Shown: positions 21,821-32,957 of the stretch, in pieces
How the letters are laid out: each line of letters opens with the position of its first letter
Numbering within the stretch: position 1 is the stretch's first letter
Assembly (NCBI RefSeq): GCF_030272615.1
Contig: NC_081406.1
Span: 214,376,497-214,440,496 of the forward strand
DNA from: Cryptomeria japonica
Taxonomy: Eukaryota > Streptophyta > Pinopsida > Cupressales > Cupressaceae
DNA: 64,000 nt
Reading direction: 5' to 3'
Made by a program: the position numbers and the translations under genes
Notes under the pieces: generated by a model
The model's database searches: none
What the model was told of the DNA's origin: nothing
What the model saw: the letters and a program-made list of their open reading frames with translations, nothing else

Positions 21821-23149
21821 AAGTACTGAAGACGGTGTTGGTGATTCTATCTGGACAAGAGGATGGTGTATTCATTAATGGTGATCTACTAGTAGATAGG
21901 TGAACAACTCGAGAACATCAAAATCTCTTCATTCATTAATATGTTGAAGCTAGATGTAGGTGAAGATTACTAAAGATAGTAATCTAAATTCAATGTTTGA
22001 ACTGAAGAAGGAAGTTGTTGCAATAAATGATGATTGGCAGAAAATCTATGGGGCAGATTTGGAAGATCAAATATGCTTGATCTATTAGATGTACATTTTG
22101 AACTTTATCTCTTCACAGGAAGATCAACAGTCCAAAGTAAACATTGGTGAAGGATACAGGTTGGTAGGAGTCTTGTATGCATAGGAACTTGAATTGCTGA
22201 CTAGGAAAATAAAAAATGACTGAATGAACAATCTACAAGCTACATTGGAAATTGTATAGATTGAGATGTATGATAACGAGGCAAATGAGTTTGTCTGATA
22301 GGGTGATGAAGTATGATTTGATCGACAGTGTGTAGGTAAGAGTAGTTGGTGAATGCAGCAATGAAGAATAGAGTGGGGTGACTGAATAGAAAAGAGTTGA
22401 GGAACAAAAAGGAAATGCTATGATTGTATGACTGTAAGGTGTTGATGTGGGTACAAAATATAGAGTAGAAGTAGTTTAGATAAGAGCTGAGTTATGTAGA
22501 AGTGTTTCTACAGAGAGTGGAAGCATGCATTGGAGAGAGGTAGAGACCTGATATAAAAAGTGCAGAACCAGAGAAGATATTACAACAAGGTAGAAGGGAG
22601 AGACAATGAAGATAATAGAGTAGAAGACAAATAGAGAGCAAACAATAGAGGATAGAGCATAAGAAAATAAGAACTGAGATAGAGACTTAAGGTTAGAGTG
22701 CATATAAGAGTTTAGTCTATCTCAAGACAAGATTCTTTGAGAGTTACAAAATATCATTTGAAATAGGGAGCTTAACTTTTTTTTTATTATTACTCATTGT
22801 AATCTTTGAGTGGGTGCTCAGAGCTTGGGGTTGATGCTCCTTTGGGTTGTAGCCCAAAAATATATAGGGGTTGGTGCCCTAAATTTTGTAATCAATTTTA
22901 CCCGTGAGGTTGGATTAGAGAAGTAGACTCCAACAACATTTCTCACCAAGGTTTTTCCCCACTGTGGGTTTTCCTCACATACACTTGTGTTATCAGATGT
23001 TGTCTTGTGTGTGTGTGTGCTCATGTGCTAGTATCTCTACTAATGGTTTTGTGATCAAGGTGATTATTGCTTAGATCCTTGAGAAGGTAAAAGTTTTTAT
23101 TGATCACCACTGATTCACCCCCCTCTCAGTGGTCCATTGTGTTCCAACA
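21821..23149 (+). repeat. 3' LTR of element F, segment 3 (R-U5 end)
   Basis: Ends with 'tgattcacccccctctcagtgg' and GTTCCAACA. Contains 'ggtttttccccactgtgggttttcc' (22951-22975), a Sirevirus-type conserved LTR motif, and a (TG) run near 23010. No gene; a purine-rich stretch lies at 22480-22700. Confidence 0.75.
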
Positions 23150-23985
23150 TAGGTATGATCAATCCACCATCTTTTGCAGGCCACAAGTGGATCCTCACTA
23201 ATACATAATACTTCACACGATGGACAAAAGTAGTGCCACTGAAGAATGCAATTGAAACTAAGATTTTGAGCTTGTTAGAGGAGCTAGCTACAAGGTTTGG
23301 CTCACCGAGGACAATAATATCAGATAATGCTAGAGCATTCATGGGTTCTAGAGTAACCCAGTTTTCTCTTAGCCAAGGTATTTATCTTAAGACTTCTTCC
23401 AATTATTACCCCTAGGGAAATGGTCTAGCTGAGTCAACTAACAAAAACCTAATCAAACTCATCAAAAGAATCAGGACCGAATATAAGAGAAAATGGCATT
23501 TCCATTTAAGGAGTGCATTTTGGGGAGACTAAGTAACCCCTAAGAGAGTTTTGAAAAACTCTCCATATAAGCTTGTATACAAAAAATATATTTTTTTCCA
23601 GATCTCGCTACAAATTCCAACCCTGTAGCTTTTAAAATCCCTTGAGCTAGAAGAAAACAAGCATATGGAGGCAACATTGGTAAAGCTCTTCAAATTGCAA
23701 GAAGAAAGAGAGGCAGCTTTTGAATCCCTCCAAAATTGGCAACAAACCATCAAAAAAATGTTTGATAGAAAAAAGTCTGACCCTGGTTTTAAATAGGGGG
23801 ATCTCATCCTAAAGTATAATGAATGTGGTGCTAAGCAAGGACACCATGCCAAGTTTGACATCTTGTGGGAAGGCTCGTTCCACATTTTTTAGTGCAAAGG
23901 TTTTAACACTTTCGTGTTGGAGAACTCACAAGGTGAGTTATTGGAGATCCTAGTCAATGGGATCCATCTTAAAGATTTTCATTAG
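23150..23985 (+). pseudogene. pol: Ty3/gypsy integrase fragment (element G)
   Basis: Begins abruptly at the LTR F border with GMINPPSFAGHKWIL, mid-protein, so F inserted into it; the rest lies left of the window. The integrase core follows with YFTRW, then IISDNARAF (second Asp) and GNGLAESTNKNL (Glu). The position of the first catalytic Asp is a stop (NT*YFTRW). Other stops, mostly TAG, break it, for example between YYP and GNGLAE. The C-terminal part with K.FDRKKSDPGFK..DLILKYNE and a closing GIHLKDFH then a stop at 23985 is the usual gypsy pol tail. F's right target copy should be 23150-23154 (taggt). Confidence 0.82.
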
Positions 23986-24255
23986 GCCCTTTCTTGTTTT
24001 TTCCTATAAATATTGTAAATAACATTTCTTCCTCCTTTTTCAGAGGCCCTTTTTTCCCTAGTCCTTATTCTTTAAGCTCTAAAGTTATAAATTGTTTTTT
24101 GAGACAAGATAAAAGAAAAAGAAAGAATTGACAAGCATTTTGAGTCAAACAAGCCATGATAAGCCAAAAATCAAACTATCTTTTATATTTTATATAGTTT
24201 TTTTACATATTTAAATTCAAAAGAGGCTCTTAGGCCATTATATCATTCAAAGAAA
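23986..24255. other. Non-coding stretch after gypsy pol
   Basis: AT-rich with no reading frame I can support; probably the 3' part of element G. Confidence 0.5.
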
Positions 24256-24465
24256 ATGAAGAAAGAGAAGGAAAAGGCTTCTATAGAGGAAAGGCTTGAT
24301 TATTCATTGTTGTCTTCTTCTTCGAGCTCCTCTTCATTGACATTGTCGTCTTCTTCTTCTTCGAGCTCTTGTTCATCCACAAAATCTGAGTCCAAGTCTA
24401 AGAAGCGTAGAACCACTTGGAGGATAGGAGGATTATCAGGAGTCAAGATTCTCAAGAAAATGTAG
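24256..24465 (+). CDS. Small serine-rich, basic open frame, uncertain
   Basis: An ATG at 24256 opens 69 codons: a KEKEK start, two runs of serines (about residues 20-43), then a Lys/Arg-rich stretch (SKKRRTTW). After the stop at 24463 the same frame reads on with only TAG stops up to element B. The opposite strand is also open over the next 225 bases, so coding on this strand is doubtful. No family recognised; it may be part of a decayed extra frame of element G. Confidence 0.25.
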   Translation: MKKEKEKASIEERLDYSLLSSSSSSSSLTLSSSSSSSSCSSTKSESKSKKRRTTWRIGGLSGVKILKKM

Positions 24466-24467
24466 TC

Positions 24468-24692
24468 CTAGAAGTCTGAGTACCACATTACCTCCCCATC
24501 TGTGTCAACCAAGTTGTGTATCTTTAGGAAAAAGTTGGTTGCTCTTTGCGCTCGGTAGGGGTGTGTCATTATTGACATGGTTTTGAAACCAGAGACCAAG
24601 GGCAACCATGGGACTACCTCACCATCATTAATGTAGTGCCTCAAGTCTAAGGTCGTAGGGATTCCCATAATGGGTTTTGCATAGGCAATCAC
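24468..24692 (-). pseudogene. Antisense ORF, 3' half, split by element B
   Basis: Joins in frame to 32948-32658 once element B and one target-duplication copy are removed, giving 171 codons plus stop with no internal stop. This half encodes the C-terminal ~74 residues, with PIMGIPTTLDLRHY and THPYRAQRATNFF. It lies downstream of, and antisense to, a gypsy pol remnant, a position where some plant Tat-lineage elements carry an antisense frame. I do not recognise the protein. Confidence 0.4.
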
Positions 24693-25866
24693 TATTAGGC
24701 CTAATATGGAAAGCTAATGTACTGAGAGGGGAGGGGTGAATCAGTACTCCAAAACTTTTCTTGAATAATAACTTTACTGTTATGCATAAACAAAATAGTG
24801 CAGTAACATAAAATAAAGTTAAAGCAAATAGATAACAATCATACATGTTTCACTCCATAACACATATATTTTGGTTACACAGAAACTCTTGGTTAGAGAG
24901 AAAAACTACAGTTGGGATGGCACCCACAACTTTACTACTGCAATAATAAAGAGTGCTCGGTTAGAGCTAAATTTTAGCTATTTCTGATAGCTTACCCTGT
25001 TAGGAGTAACAAGATCTGTTAGATTTACCTTGCTAAAGGATTTTACAACATTTATTCTAAATGCTACACCTAGTTAGAGGCTTTACAATTTATAGACTTG
25101 ATTAGAGTCTTTTACCCTGTTAAAGGTTTCTCTTTCAACTTCACAATATTACAATAAAATCATTACAAATATCTGCAAATTTACATCTGAAATGTTATAG
25201 CAAATTCTATGTACTCAAAATAGATTACCTTGCTTATAGCATACCTCAGTAACCCATATAGTAACTCGATAAACCCTTTTGTTTACTTTGTTCTTCAACT
25301 ATTCTTTTGAAAACCTTCTCGGTGACCTCTGTGTCTCTATAATAGTCTTGTTACACATACATATACACCCTTGTTACACATACATATACACCCTAACTCA
25401 TGCTATATAAATAGATCTCTTAAGATGGTGATCTAATTCATTGCTTTGATCTTACAAACATGATTCCTTGAATGAATAACTAAACAAAATATTTCATTGG
25501 TTAGATTGATCTCAAAATCATACACAATCTTCTGGTGCAATTTTCAATGTAATAACAGTTATATGTGCCTCGATCTTGTAACATGTTTTCATATGCATGT
25601 CTAGGTTCAATGTATCTAGTAACACATTTCACTCAGTGTATATTAACTCAATGTGTCATCTTTACTGCTCGGTAGTCATAAAAAGATACTCGGTAGCTAG
25701 CTCGGTGTATACTATGTTCTGTGACTGCTTTCTTCTGTAACTGACTAGACTATGCATACCGACTTCTCTATGTATACCGACTGCATGATTCGGTAGTGCT
25801 AACCGACTAGAGTATATAGTATGACTTTGAATATAAAAACTAATGGCAACTAGATAAGTAGGAACA
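24693..25866 (-). repeat. 3' LTR of element B
   Basis: 1174 bp. The plus-strand start is TATTAGGCC (TG mutated to TA; the other copy has TGTTAGGCC) and the end is GGAACA, next to the polypurine tract. It contains a direct duplication of 'ttgttacacatacatatacaccc' around 25350-25392 that the other LTR has once. Confidence 0.92.
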
Positions 25867-25878
25867 ATCTCCCCTTTT
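25867..25878 (-). other. Polypurine tract of element B
   Basis: AAAAGGGGAGAT on the minus strand, directly before the 3' LTR. Similar runs near 26000, 26110 and 26197-26213 (AAAAAGGGGGAGTG) make a repeated-tract region as in Sireviruses. Confidence 0.85.
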
Positions 25879-26226
25879 GACATTAGTTGAGATGTTTGAC
25901 AAAAACTACTTTCAAAGTCATAACTCAAAAATCTATATGCTTTGCAAAATGACTATACTTGACAATATATATAATAGTCAATGAAATAGTATATTCAGAT
26001 ATACTCCCCTTATCATTATACTATACATAACTCTGATTTTGCATGCTCGGTTCTGTGCTTGTGTGCTTTGCTTACTATCCTTGGATACTCTGCATACTCT
26101 ACTCGGTATACTCCCCCTATATACAATACTCCAAATATTGTATCGCAAAAACTATATCACTCCCTAATATATTATATTACACTCCTTATATAGTATCACT
26201 CCCCCTTTTTGACAAACATTAAAAAC

Positions 26227-29200
26227 TTAATTTCCATCTAGGGGTGGTAACTGATCAAAAATAGATTTATACTTCTTCCAGGCATTGATGAAAGTGACAG
26301 AGAGTGCATCCTTTACACTTTCCATTAAAGAAGTTTGTGCTTGAATATCAGCCAATAGGGATATTAAGCCATCAAGAGTGCTTCCCTCTTATGTAGTAGA
26401 TAGGCGTGTAGCTTGGTTAATCTATTCTTGAACTGATGAAAGATGAGGAAGGAATAATCTCTAGAGGGTCATTATATCCATCCTGATCTTATGTTCTTCA
26501 TTTCTTAGTTCTAGTTGTTGAGCCATGAGCTGTTGAAGCTTTGTATAAAAATTCTGAACTGAATTGGGCTCAGTGGTCAACTTATTTGAGAGATTGGTGA
26601 TCTCTTTCTCAATTGCATCAGTTTTATTCTTGATATCTTTAATGAATATAGAAAATGTGCAAAGTTTTTGAAATAAATAAAGAATATGCTTGAGTTGAGG
26701 GGACAACTCAGCAATGAATTTAACAAGCTTGACTTTCCCAATAGCTAGAGCTTTTTGTACCTCTTCTATCATTTTTGCAGTAAACAACTTGTCTTTTAGC
26801 TTGCTCAAGTACTCAGATGCATCAACTCCAGATGTTTCTATTTGATTAAGGAGTTCATCCAGTTGAATATGGATGGCTGCATCAGTTGACACTGTAGTTG
26901 TAGGTAGCATATCGGTTAGCAGTGTCTTCACCTTCTGAAGTACTTTATTCTTCTTTTGAATGGCCATCTATTTTTCTTGTTTGGCCTTTGCTTTGCATAG
27001 TTCACTGAAATCAATAAGTGCTTGCCCCTTTAATTTTGAGATATCCACATTGGGCAACACTATTGGTTTAGATAAATCAACTTTGAAACTATGCTTTTTC
27101 ACCTTCTTCTCTTTCCCTTTGGTCGGTTGGACCAAAACAATAGCTTGAGAGGCTTGTTGACCTTTGGTAGGTTGCTCGGTAGAGGCAACACTTTGATCGG
27201 TTCCCATAGCTGTTGTGGTGTCTTTGATTGTCTCGATGCTGGGTATCTCAACTGCTACATTTTCAGTGCTTAGGGGTGCTTGAGAGGTCTTTTCTTGAGT
27301 TGTACCTTCTTCTGCTTCAGGCTGGTGACCTTCGGTGCCTTGTGCTATATCCTGAGGAGCTTCAGTAGAGACATGTTGATTGATCAATGGGTAAGGCTGA
27401 ACTTGTTCTAAAATAGATTCACTAGATACAAGTTTTGCATATGTAGTGCCTTCGATCATTTCCTGCTCTGATGCTTTTGCATCCATGACATCTTCATCAA
27501 TTTGAATAGTGTCAGCTGGGTCTTGCTTGGTAGCATTAGGACCTTGCTCGGTGACATCAGGATCTTGTTTGGTGACATCAACAATTTCAACTTGAGATTG
27601 TTCACTGACATCCTTAGTTTTGAAGATTTCCTGTCATTTTGCTTTTGTCTCATTTTCTACATCAATATATAGCCCATTCATTAGTTTTAAGGCTCTCTGC
27701 TTGACAAGAAATTTTGAATTGTAGGTTGTCAAGTGTTCCTTTATTTCTACTATAGACATATCAGGAAATAGATGGACTAGACTTCTTTCTCTAATTTGTT
27801 TCTCTGATTCCATTGCATATTTCCACCTATTATCAATATGCAAGTAAAGTTCATTTGGAAGTGACTTTACTAGTTCTAATGGAGCTAGACGAAACTTTAG
27901 AAGTGTGCAAATAATAGCTTCTTCTATTTGTCTCTTCTCATCATTATTCCTAGTCTCATACTTGACGTATCTAAATCCTGCAAATCCACCATATTCTTTT
28001 AGATTGGCACAGAAGTTTTCAACACTATGAATATTTACCTTCTTGCTTTTTACAATCTGAAATTTGTTTGCATCATCAGATTCTGTATCACTAGACTCTT
28101 TTGCCAGAATGCGTCACTAAGTAGATTTCTTGTAGGTCTTGGTTACCTTGGGAGCAGTAACACTCTTTTGTTTCTTACTTGGTGATGCAGCTAATGCTCT
28201 TGTATTAGGTCTCTTTGTTGGTGGAGTCGGTAGGGCCTTTGAAGTGTCCAGTTTCTTTCTCTTTAGCACTTTACCCTTAGGCAGTTCGGTGCTCAATGTT
28301 ATTGCTGCCTCTTGACCTTCTGATTCCTCTTCGGTGATGGCAAGAGTGCCTTTGATAGGTGTAGAGGAGGATTCTTCTCTGAATTTCTCAGATAAAACTT
28401 TTATCATCTTTGTAGCCTTTCTTGTAGCCTTGGGTACTACAATGCTCATTTTTACCTTTTCCTTAACTTCTTCATAAGTTCCATATCTTAGCTCGGTAGC
28501 ATGCCTTGGTAATGTGAGATATGCATCAATTTTCTATTGTGTGATATCAAAGTCAATCTCTTAACCCATTGGTGGCAAAGATTGAGTCCTTGGTTCCACA
28601 ACATTCACATAACAGTAATCAGTGTCTACCTCAAAGCATATATCATCCTTATATTTCTCTACCTGCTGGGGTGGAATCTGGTACCTGTTGTGCATCTTCT
28701 CTTGAAATTTGCTGAATTAGTCATCCATTATATCATTGAAATTATCTCCCAACTTCTTGATAAAGTCATTAATTTGATGCATGATTGGTCGGTGTAGCTC
28801 CCAAACTACTTTACCGACTAATGGAAAGAATTTCTCAAAGTAGAAAAACATGCATACAAGAAGTGAACCAAACTTCAGTGTATTTGCTGAGTTGTTTTTC
28901 TTTGGCTTCCTTATTGTGTTCAAATTCTCAAACAAGTTCTTCAATAGCACTTCACATAAGTCAACTTTCATTCCCTTTTTCACAATTTTATAGGCTAAGT
29001 CAACTGCGGCACATGGTACACTGTTTTCCCTTGCTAATTGGAAGAAACAGTAACCGATTACTCTAATGGCAAACTTAAGTTCTACATCAGTGACATTGTT
29101 CAGTTTCAATCCTTTGTAATCAGATTCTACCCCGATTAAATTGATTAACTCCTTCTGTGATATCATCTTCTGAGCTCATACATGATCATAGATAGGATAA

Positions 29201-29610
29201 CTGGTGATCACATGATTGATTTCCTTGGTGATTTTAAATGGTTGCTCTTTTAGCCACATGAAATCATCATGAACTCTACTCAAAACAAACTTAACCCACT
29301 GGGGTTTGAATACATGAGGGTAGGTTAGGGCTTTAGTCAATCCCTTGATTCTGATGTGTTCATACTTGCTGTTTAATACACCATCGGTACATAATTCATC
29401 GTAGGCATCTCTAATCTCAACAAGACCGAGTTCTTCAACATGGCATTTGGTGAAGAATCTAACATCTTCAACTAACACAACTTGATCTGGGATGAGTGAA
29501 AAGGCAGTTTTGTCATCTGGTTCAGAGGCGACTTTAGGAGTCAAAGTGTATTTCAGTGAGGGCTTCTCCACATTCTTGAAAACTACGAGATCTTGGATCT
29601 TGGGCGCCAT
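26227..29610 (-). pseudogene. Element B ORF2, large protein of unknown function
   Basis: Start ATG at 29610; last stop at 26227; about 1127 codons with scattered stops and frame changes. Open blocks: 29610-29176 (144 codons), 29166-28717 (149), 28449-28117 (110), 27843-27456 and 27486-26968 (172), 26967-26461 (168). The N-terminal ~300 residues form the domain shared with A ORF2 (VLSRVHDDFMWL, LKLNNVTDVELKF, DLCEVL, FGSLLVC). A short motif CFEVD...V.PRT...MG also matches A. Next comes a basic Pro/Thr/Lys region (KRKKLDTSKALPTPPTKRP), then acidic low complexity, then a helical, probably coiled-coil C-terminus. It has no zinc knuckles or catalytic motifs. It may be a capsid-like or accessory protein; a relation to plant transposon-protein domains such as PF20167 or Athila ORF1 (PF03078) is only a guess. 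Confidence 0.65.
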
Positions 29611-30161
29611 TGGAGATTTTAGGTAAAACTTAGCAAACTATCCTTAGGGTTTGATGGTTTACAAATGACAGATGCTTCACACTCGACAGATAATTGCAAT
29701 TTGATAAGATCGGTAAACTAGCTTGACAATGCGATGAGATTTGATGTAAATACCTTAAAATTCGCTCTAAATGAAGTTTGATCGCCTTGATTCACTCTGC
29801 TCTGCTTTTTCAAAAAATTGGTGAATGTAAATGACCACAAAAATGGTTTTAAGTACACAAAATACCTTATCAGGCTCCGTGCGGGTTAGGTCAAAACATT
29901 AAATGCACACGGTTTACCTTTAACCAATTTACTCTTCTTTTTTTTCATTTTAACTGAGTAGCCAAATTTCCTTCATTTACCGACTTGATAGGCTTCCTGT
30001 ATTCACCGACTTGACAGGTTTCCTATAAAGTATTTTTGATAGAATTTCAAACTTACTAATGCATCTTAACTATGCAAATTTTGAATTTTGTACATAATCG
30101 AATAGGAACTGTTATGATTTTTAACCTTCAGAGAATGCAGTCCCTTCATACCTTTTTGTGA

Positions 30162-31512
30162 TTAATTTGGAGTAGGTGCACCTAACTCGGTAGGTAAGGT
30201 GATTTCTTCATTTACCATGATTTTCTTCTTTTCCCAAATCATCTTTAGTTTTTCTTTTATTTCTTCAGTGTCTCCTCTAGGTTGATCTCTGCAATCTCCA
30301 GCTAAATGTCTAGCTTTGTGACAATGAAAACATGCCATACCAGGATTTCTCCATGATCTTCGGTTATTCATTCCAAACCTTATAAAATAGTTGGCACTTA
30401 TATGTCCATATCTTCCACAACATTCACACCATATCCTTCTGTTATAATCCCATGGTACTGCTACATATTGTCGGTAAGGATCTGTGTGAGTTCGGTAACC
30501 TCTAGTGTTTACTCGGTGTGCAAACCACGTGGTTCTTTTGCTTAAACCGACACTTCTTAGTACTATGTCCATATCTATTGCAGTTTCTACAAAACCCTTT
30601 GAATTTTGCTTTCTGATAGTTGCTACCAGACTTTGTCCTACATTGATTAGGTGTGTGACCATATTTATTGCAATTGTAACAATAACCATTGGACTTAGTG
30701 ATATTCAGTTGCTTACCTTTTCTGATTTGGCATATGTTGGTAGTATGACCTTGATTTCCATAGTAGTAGCAAATAGGCTTCTTTCTTTTGATGTTATTCC
30801 TATTTCTAGCTTGCTTTGATGATTCTCCTCTCTCAGTAGTATGAATTCCTTTCTCGGTAGAGTCTTTTCCTTTGTAACCGAGTCCTGCATCTTTGTTGGG
30901 TCTTCTTGTATTTAGTTACTCATCCAACATCTTTGATGCTTCATAACTCTTCTTCAGTGTTTCTTTGGATTTCTTCTATGTTTCAAGTTCATCAATCAAC
31001 CTTGATACTTCAATTTTCAATGCTTGATTTTCATCATTCTTCAGAATTGCTTCATGATGTGCACAACCTAGTTGATCTGTCATATTTTGTTGAATCCCAG
31101 TCAACCTAATGATTTCATCATTTTTATCAGATATTAAGACTTCAAGTTGTTGTTTCTCTCTCTGTAGATCTCTTGCTTTATCCTCAGCTGTCCTCAATGC
31201 ATCTAGATTTTCAGTCATCTATGTACTGAAATGTTCATGTTCTCTTTTCATTGCTTTTAGTTGATCAGCCAATACTTTGTTCTTTTCTTTCAATACTCCA
31301 ATCATTTCTTCAGTTTCTTCAAATATACTATTCTCAGACGATGTCTCAATTTGTTCCACTAACTCTTGAGAATCCTACAAGTCATCAGATAATCTTCTTC
31401 TTACTTCCAAAGATTTTTGCATTTGCCTTTGCATGTCTGCAATCACTTGATTAGCATGATCCAGCTCTTCTTGCAGATATACAATCCTCCAAGATTGTTT
31501 ATAGCCTTCCAT
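30162..31512 (-). pseudogene. Element B ORF1: coiled-coil protein with five CCHC zinc knuckles
   Basis: The ATG at 31512 lies 49 bases past the primer binding site; the stop is at 30162. About the first 220 codons are heptad-rich coiled coil (31512-30940) with a few stops. Five knuckle-like motifs follow: CYYYGNQGHTTNIC (second Cys to Tyr), CYNCNKYGHTPNQC, CRNCNRYGHSTKKC, CECCGRYGHISANY (last Cys lost) and CFHCHKARHLAGDC. The second and third are in a different frame from the 175-codon open stretch 30689-30162 that holds the last two, so there is a frameshift near 30540. A short acidic tail ends the protein. The layout equals A ORF1. Role inferred: RNA-binding nucleocapsid-like protein. Confidence 0.65.
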
Positions 31513-31560
31513 TGATAAGATCTTTCTCTTTAGGTAGTTAAACCCTTTTCCAAGATTCAA

Positions 31561-31572
31561 GCTTTGATACCA
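31561..31572 (-). other. Primer binding site of element B
   Basis: TGGTATCAAAGC on the minus strand, one base from the initiator tRNA-Met complement, two bases inside the LTR. Confidence 0.85.
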
Positions 31573-31574
31573 AT

Positions 31575-32652
31575 TGTTAGGCCCAATATGGAAAGCTAAT
31601 GTACTGAGAGGGGAGGGGTGAATCAATACTCCAAAACTTTTCTTGAATAATAACTTTACTGTTATGCATAAAAAGAATAGTGCAGTAACATAAAATAAAG
31701 TTAAAGAAAATAGATAACAATCATACATGATTCACTCCATAACACATATATTTTGGTTACACAGAAACTCTTGGTTAGAGAGAAAAACTGCAGGAGGGAT
31801 GGCACCCACAACTTCACTACTGCAATAATAAAGAGTGCTCAATTAGAGCTACATTTTAGCTATTTCTGATAGCTTACCCTGTTAGGAGTAACAAGATTTG
31901 TTAGATTTACCTTGCTAAAGGATTTTACAACATTTATTCTGAATGCTGCACCTGGTTAGAGGCTTTACAATTTATAGACTTGATTAGAGTCTTTTACCTT
32001 ATTAAAGGTTTCTCTTTCAACTTCACAATATTACAATAAAATCATTACAAATATCAGCAACTTTACATCTGAAATGTTATAGTAGATTCTATGTGCTCAG
32101 AATAGATTACCTTGCTTATATCATACCTCGGTAACCCATATAGTAACTCGGTAAACCCTTCTGTTTACTCTATTCTTTGACTGTTCTTATGAAAACCTTC
32201 TCGGTGATCTCTGTGTCTCTATAATAGTCTTCTTACACATACATATACACCCTAACTCATGCTATATAAATAGATCTCTTAAGACGGTGATCTAATTCAT
32301 TGCTTTGATCTTACAAACATGATTCCTCGAATGAATAACTAAACAAAATATTTCATTGGTTAGATTGATCTCAAAATCATACACAATCTTCTGGTGCAAT
32401 TTCCAATGTAATAACAGTTAGATATGCCTCGATCTTGTAACACGTTTTCATATGCATGTCCAGGTTCAATGTATTTGGTAACACATTTCACTCGGTGTAT
32501 ATTAACTTGGTGTGTCATCTTTACTACTCGGTAGTCATAAAAAGATACTCGGTAGCCAGCTCGGTGTATACTGCGTTCTATGACTGCATTCTTCTGTAAC
32601 TGACTAGACTATGCATACTGACTTCTTTGTGTATACTAGATAAGTAGTAACA
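31575..32652 (-). repeat. 5' LTR of element B
   Basis: 1078 bp, TGTTAGGCCC ... AGTAACA. Relative to the other LTR it lacks roughly 75-85 bp near its outer end (between 'gtatac' and 'tagataagtag'). It keeps the conserved block 'ctgagaggggaggggtgaatca' at 31603-31624. Confidence 0.92.
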
Positions 32653-32657
32653 ATCAC

Positions 32658-32948
32658 CTCGTCCAACTCACCTAAATACTTCTCATGAAAAAGAAGGTTA
32701 GTAAGCTGCATACTAAGGTTTTTGGGTAGAGCAATATTCAGCAGGGAGGTGACAAAGTGAGAGGTGATATATTTGTTTACATGATATTGGTTTTCAAAAC
32801 CTACAAAAGCATCTCCCAATACCCATTTGATAGGAGCTATAACTATGGGCTTGCTATGGGTCATCATCCTTTGCAGATGACGGTCCAAGATGTTTCTTAA
32901 GAAAGCGACTTGATTGCCTATGCTCACTAGTCGAATGGGGGTATCCAT
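32658..32948 (-). pseudogene. Antisense ORF, 5' half, split by element B
   Basis: An ATG at 32948 opens 97 codons up to the insertion point, then continues at 24692. Residues include MDTPIRLVSIGNQVAFLRNI and KWVLGDAFVGFENQYH. The frame is kept across the joint (VI then AYAK). Family unknown. The sequence 'ttactcctatcctaa' just upstream is duplicated within 45 bases (32950-32993). Confidence 0.4.
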
Positions 32949-32957
32949 TACTCCTAT

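Larger units (their letters stand above)
24693..32652 (-). mobile_element. Element B: complete non-autonomous LTR retrotransposon with two ORFs and no pol
   Basis: LTRs at 24693-25866 and 31575-32652 are flanked by a perfect target duplication ATCAC (24688-24692 and 32653-32657). Minus-strand order: 5' LTR, primer binding site, ORF1 (31512-30162), ORF2 (29610-26227), repeated polypurine tracts, 3' LTR. The whole 5.7-kb interior was read and shows no protease DSG, integrase, RT or RNase H motif. The LTRs are similar (seven differences over the first ~165 positions), so insertion is relatively recent compared with D. It must depend on enzymes from another element. Confidence 0.9.

Noticed and set aside
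25662-25928. Minus-strand 88-codon frame over the LTR B border
   Set aside because: Crosses the LTR end and polypurine tract; not conserved in the other LTR.
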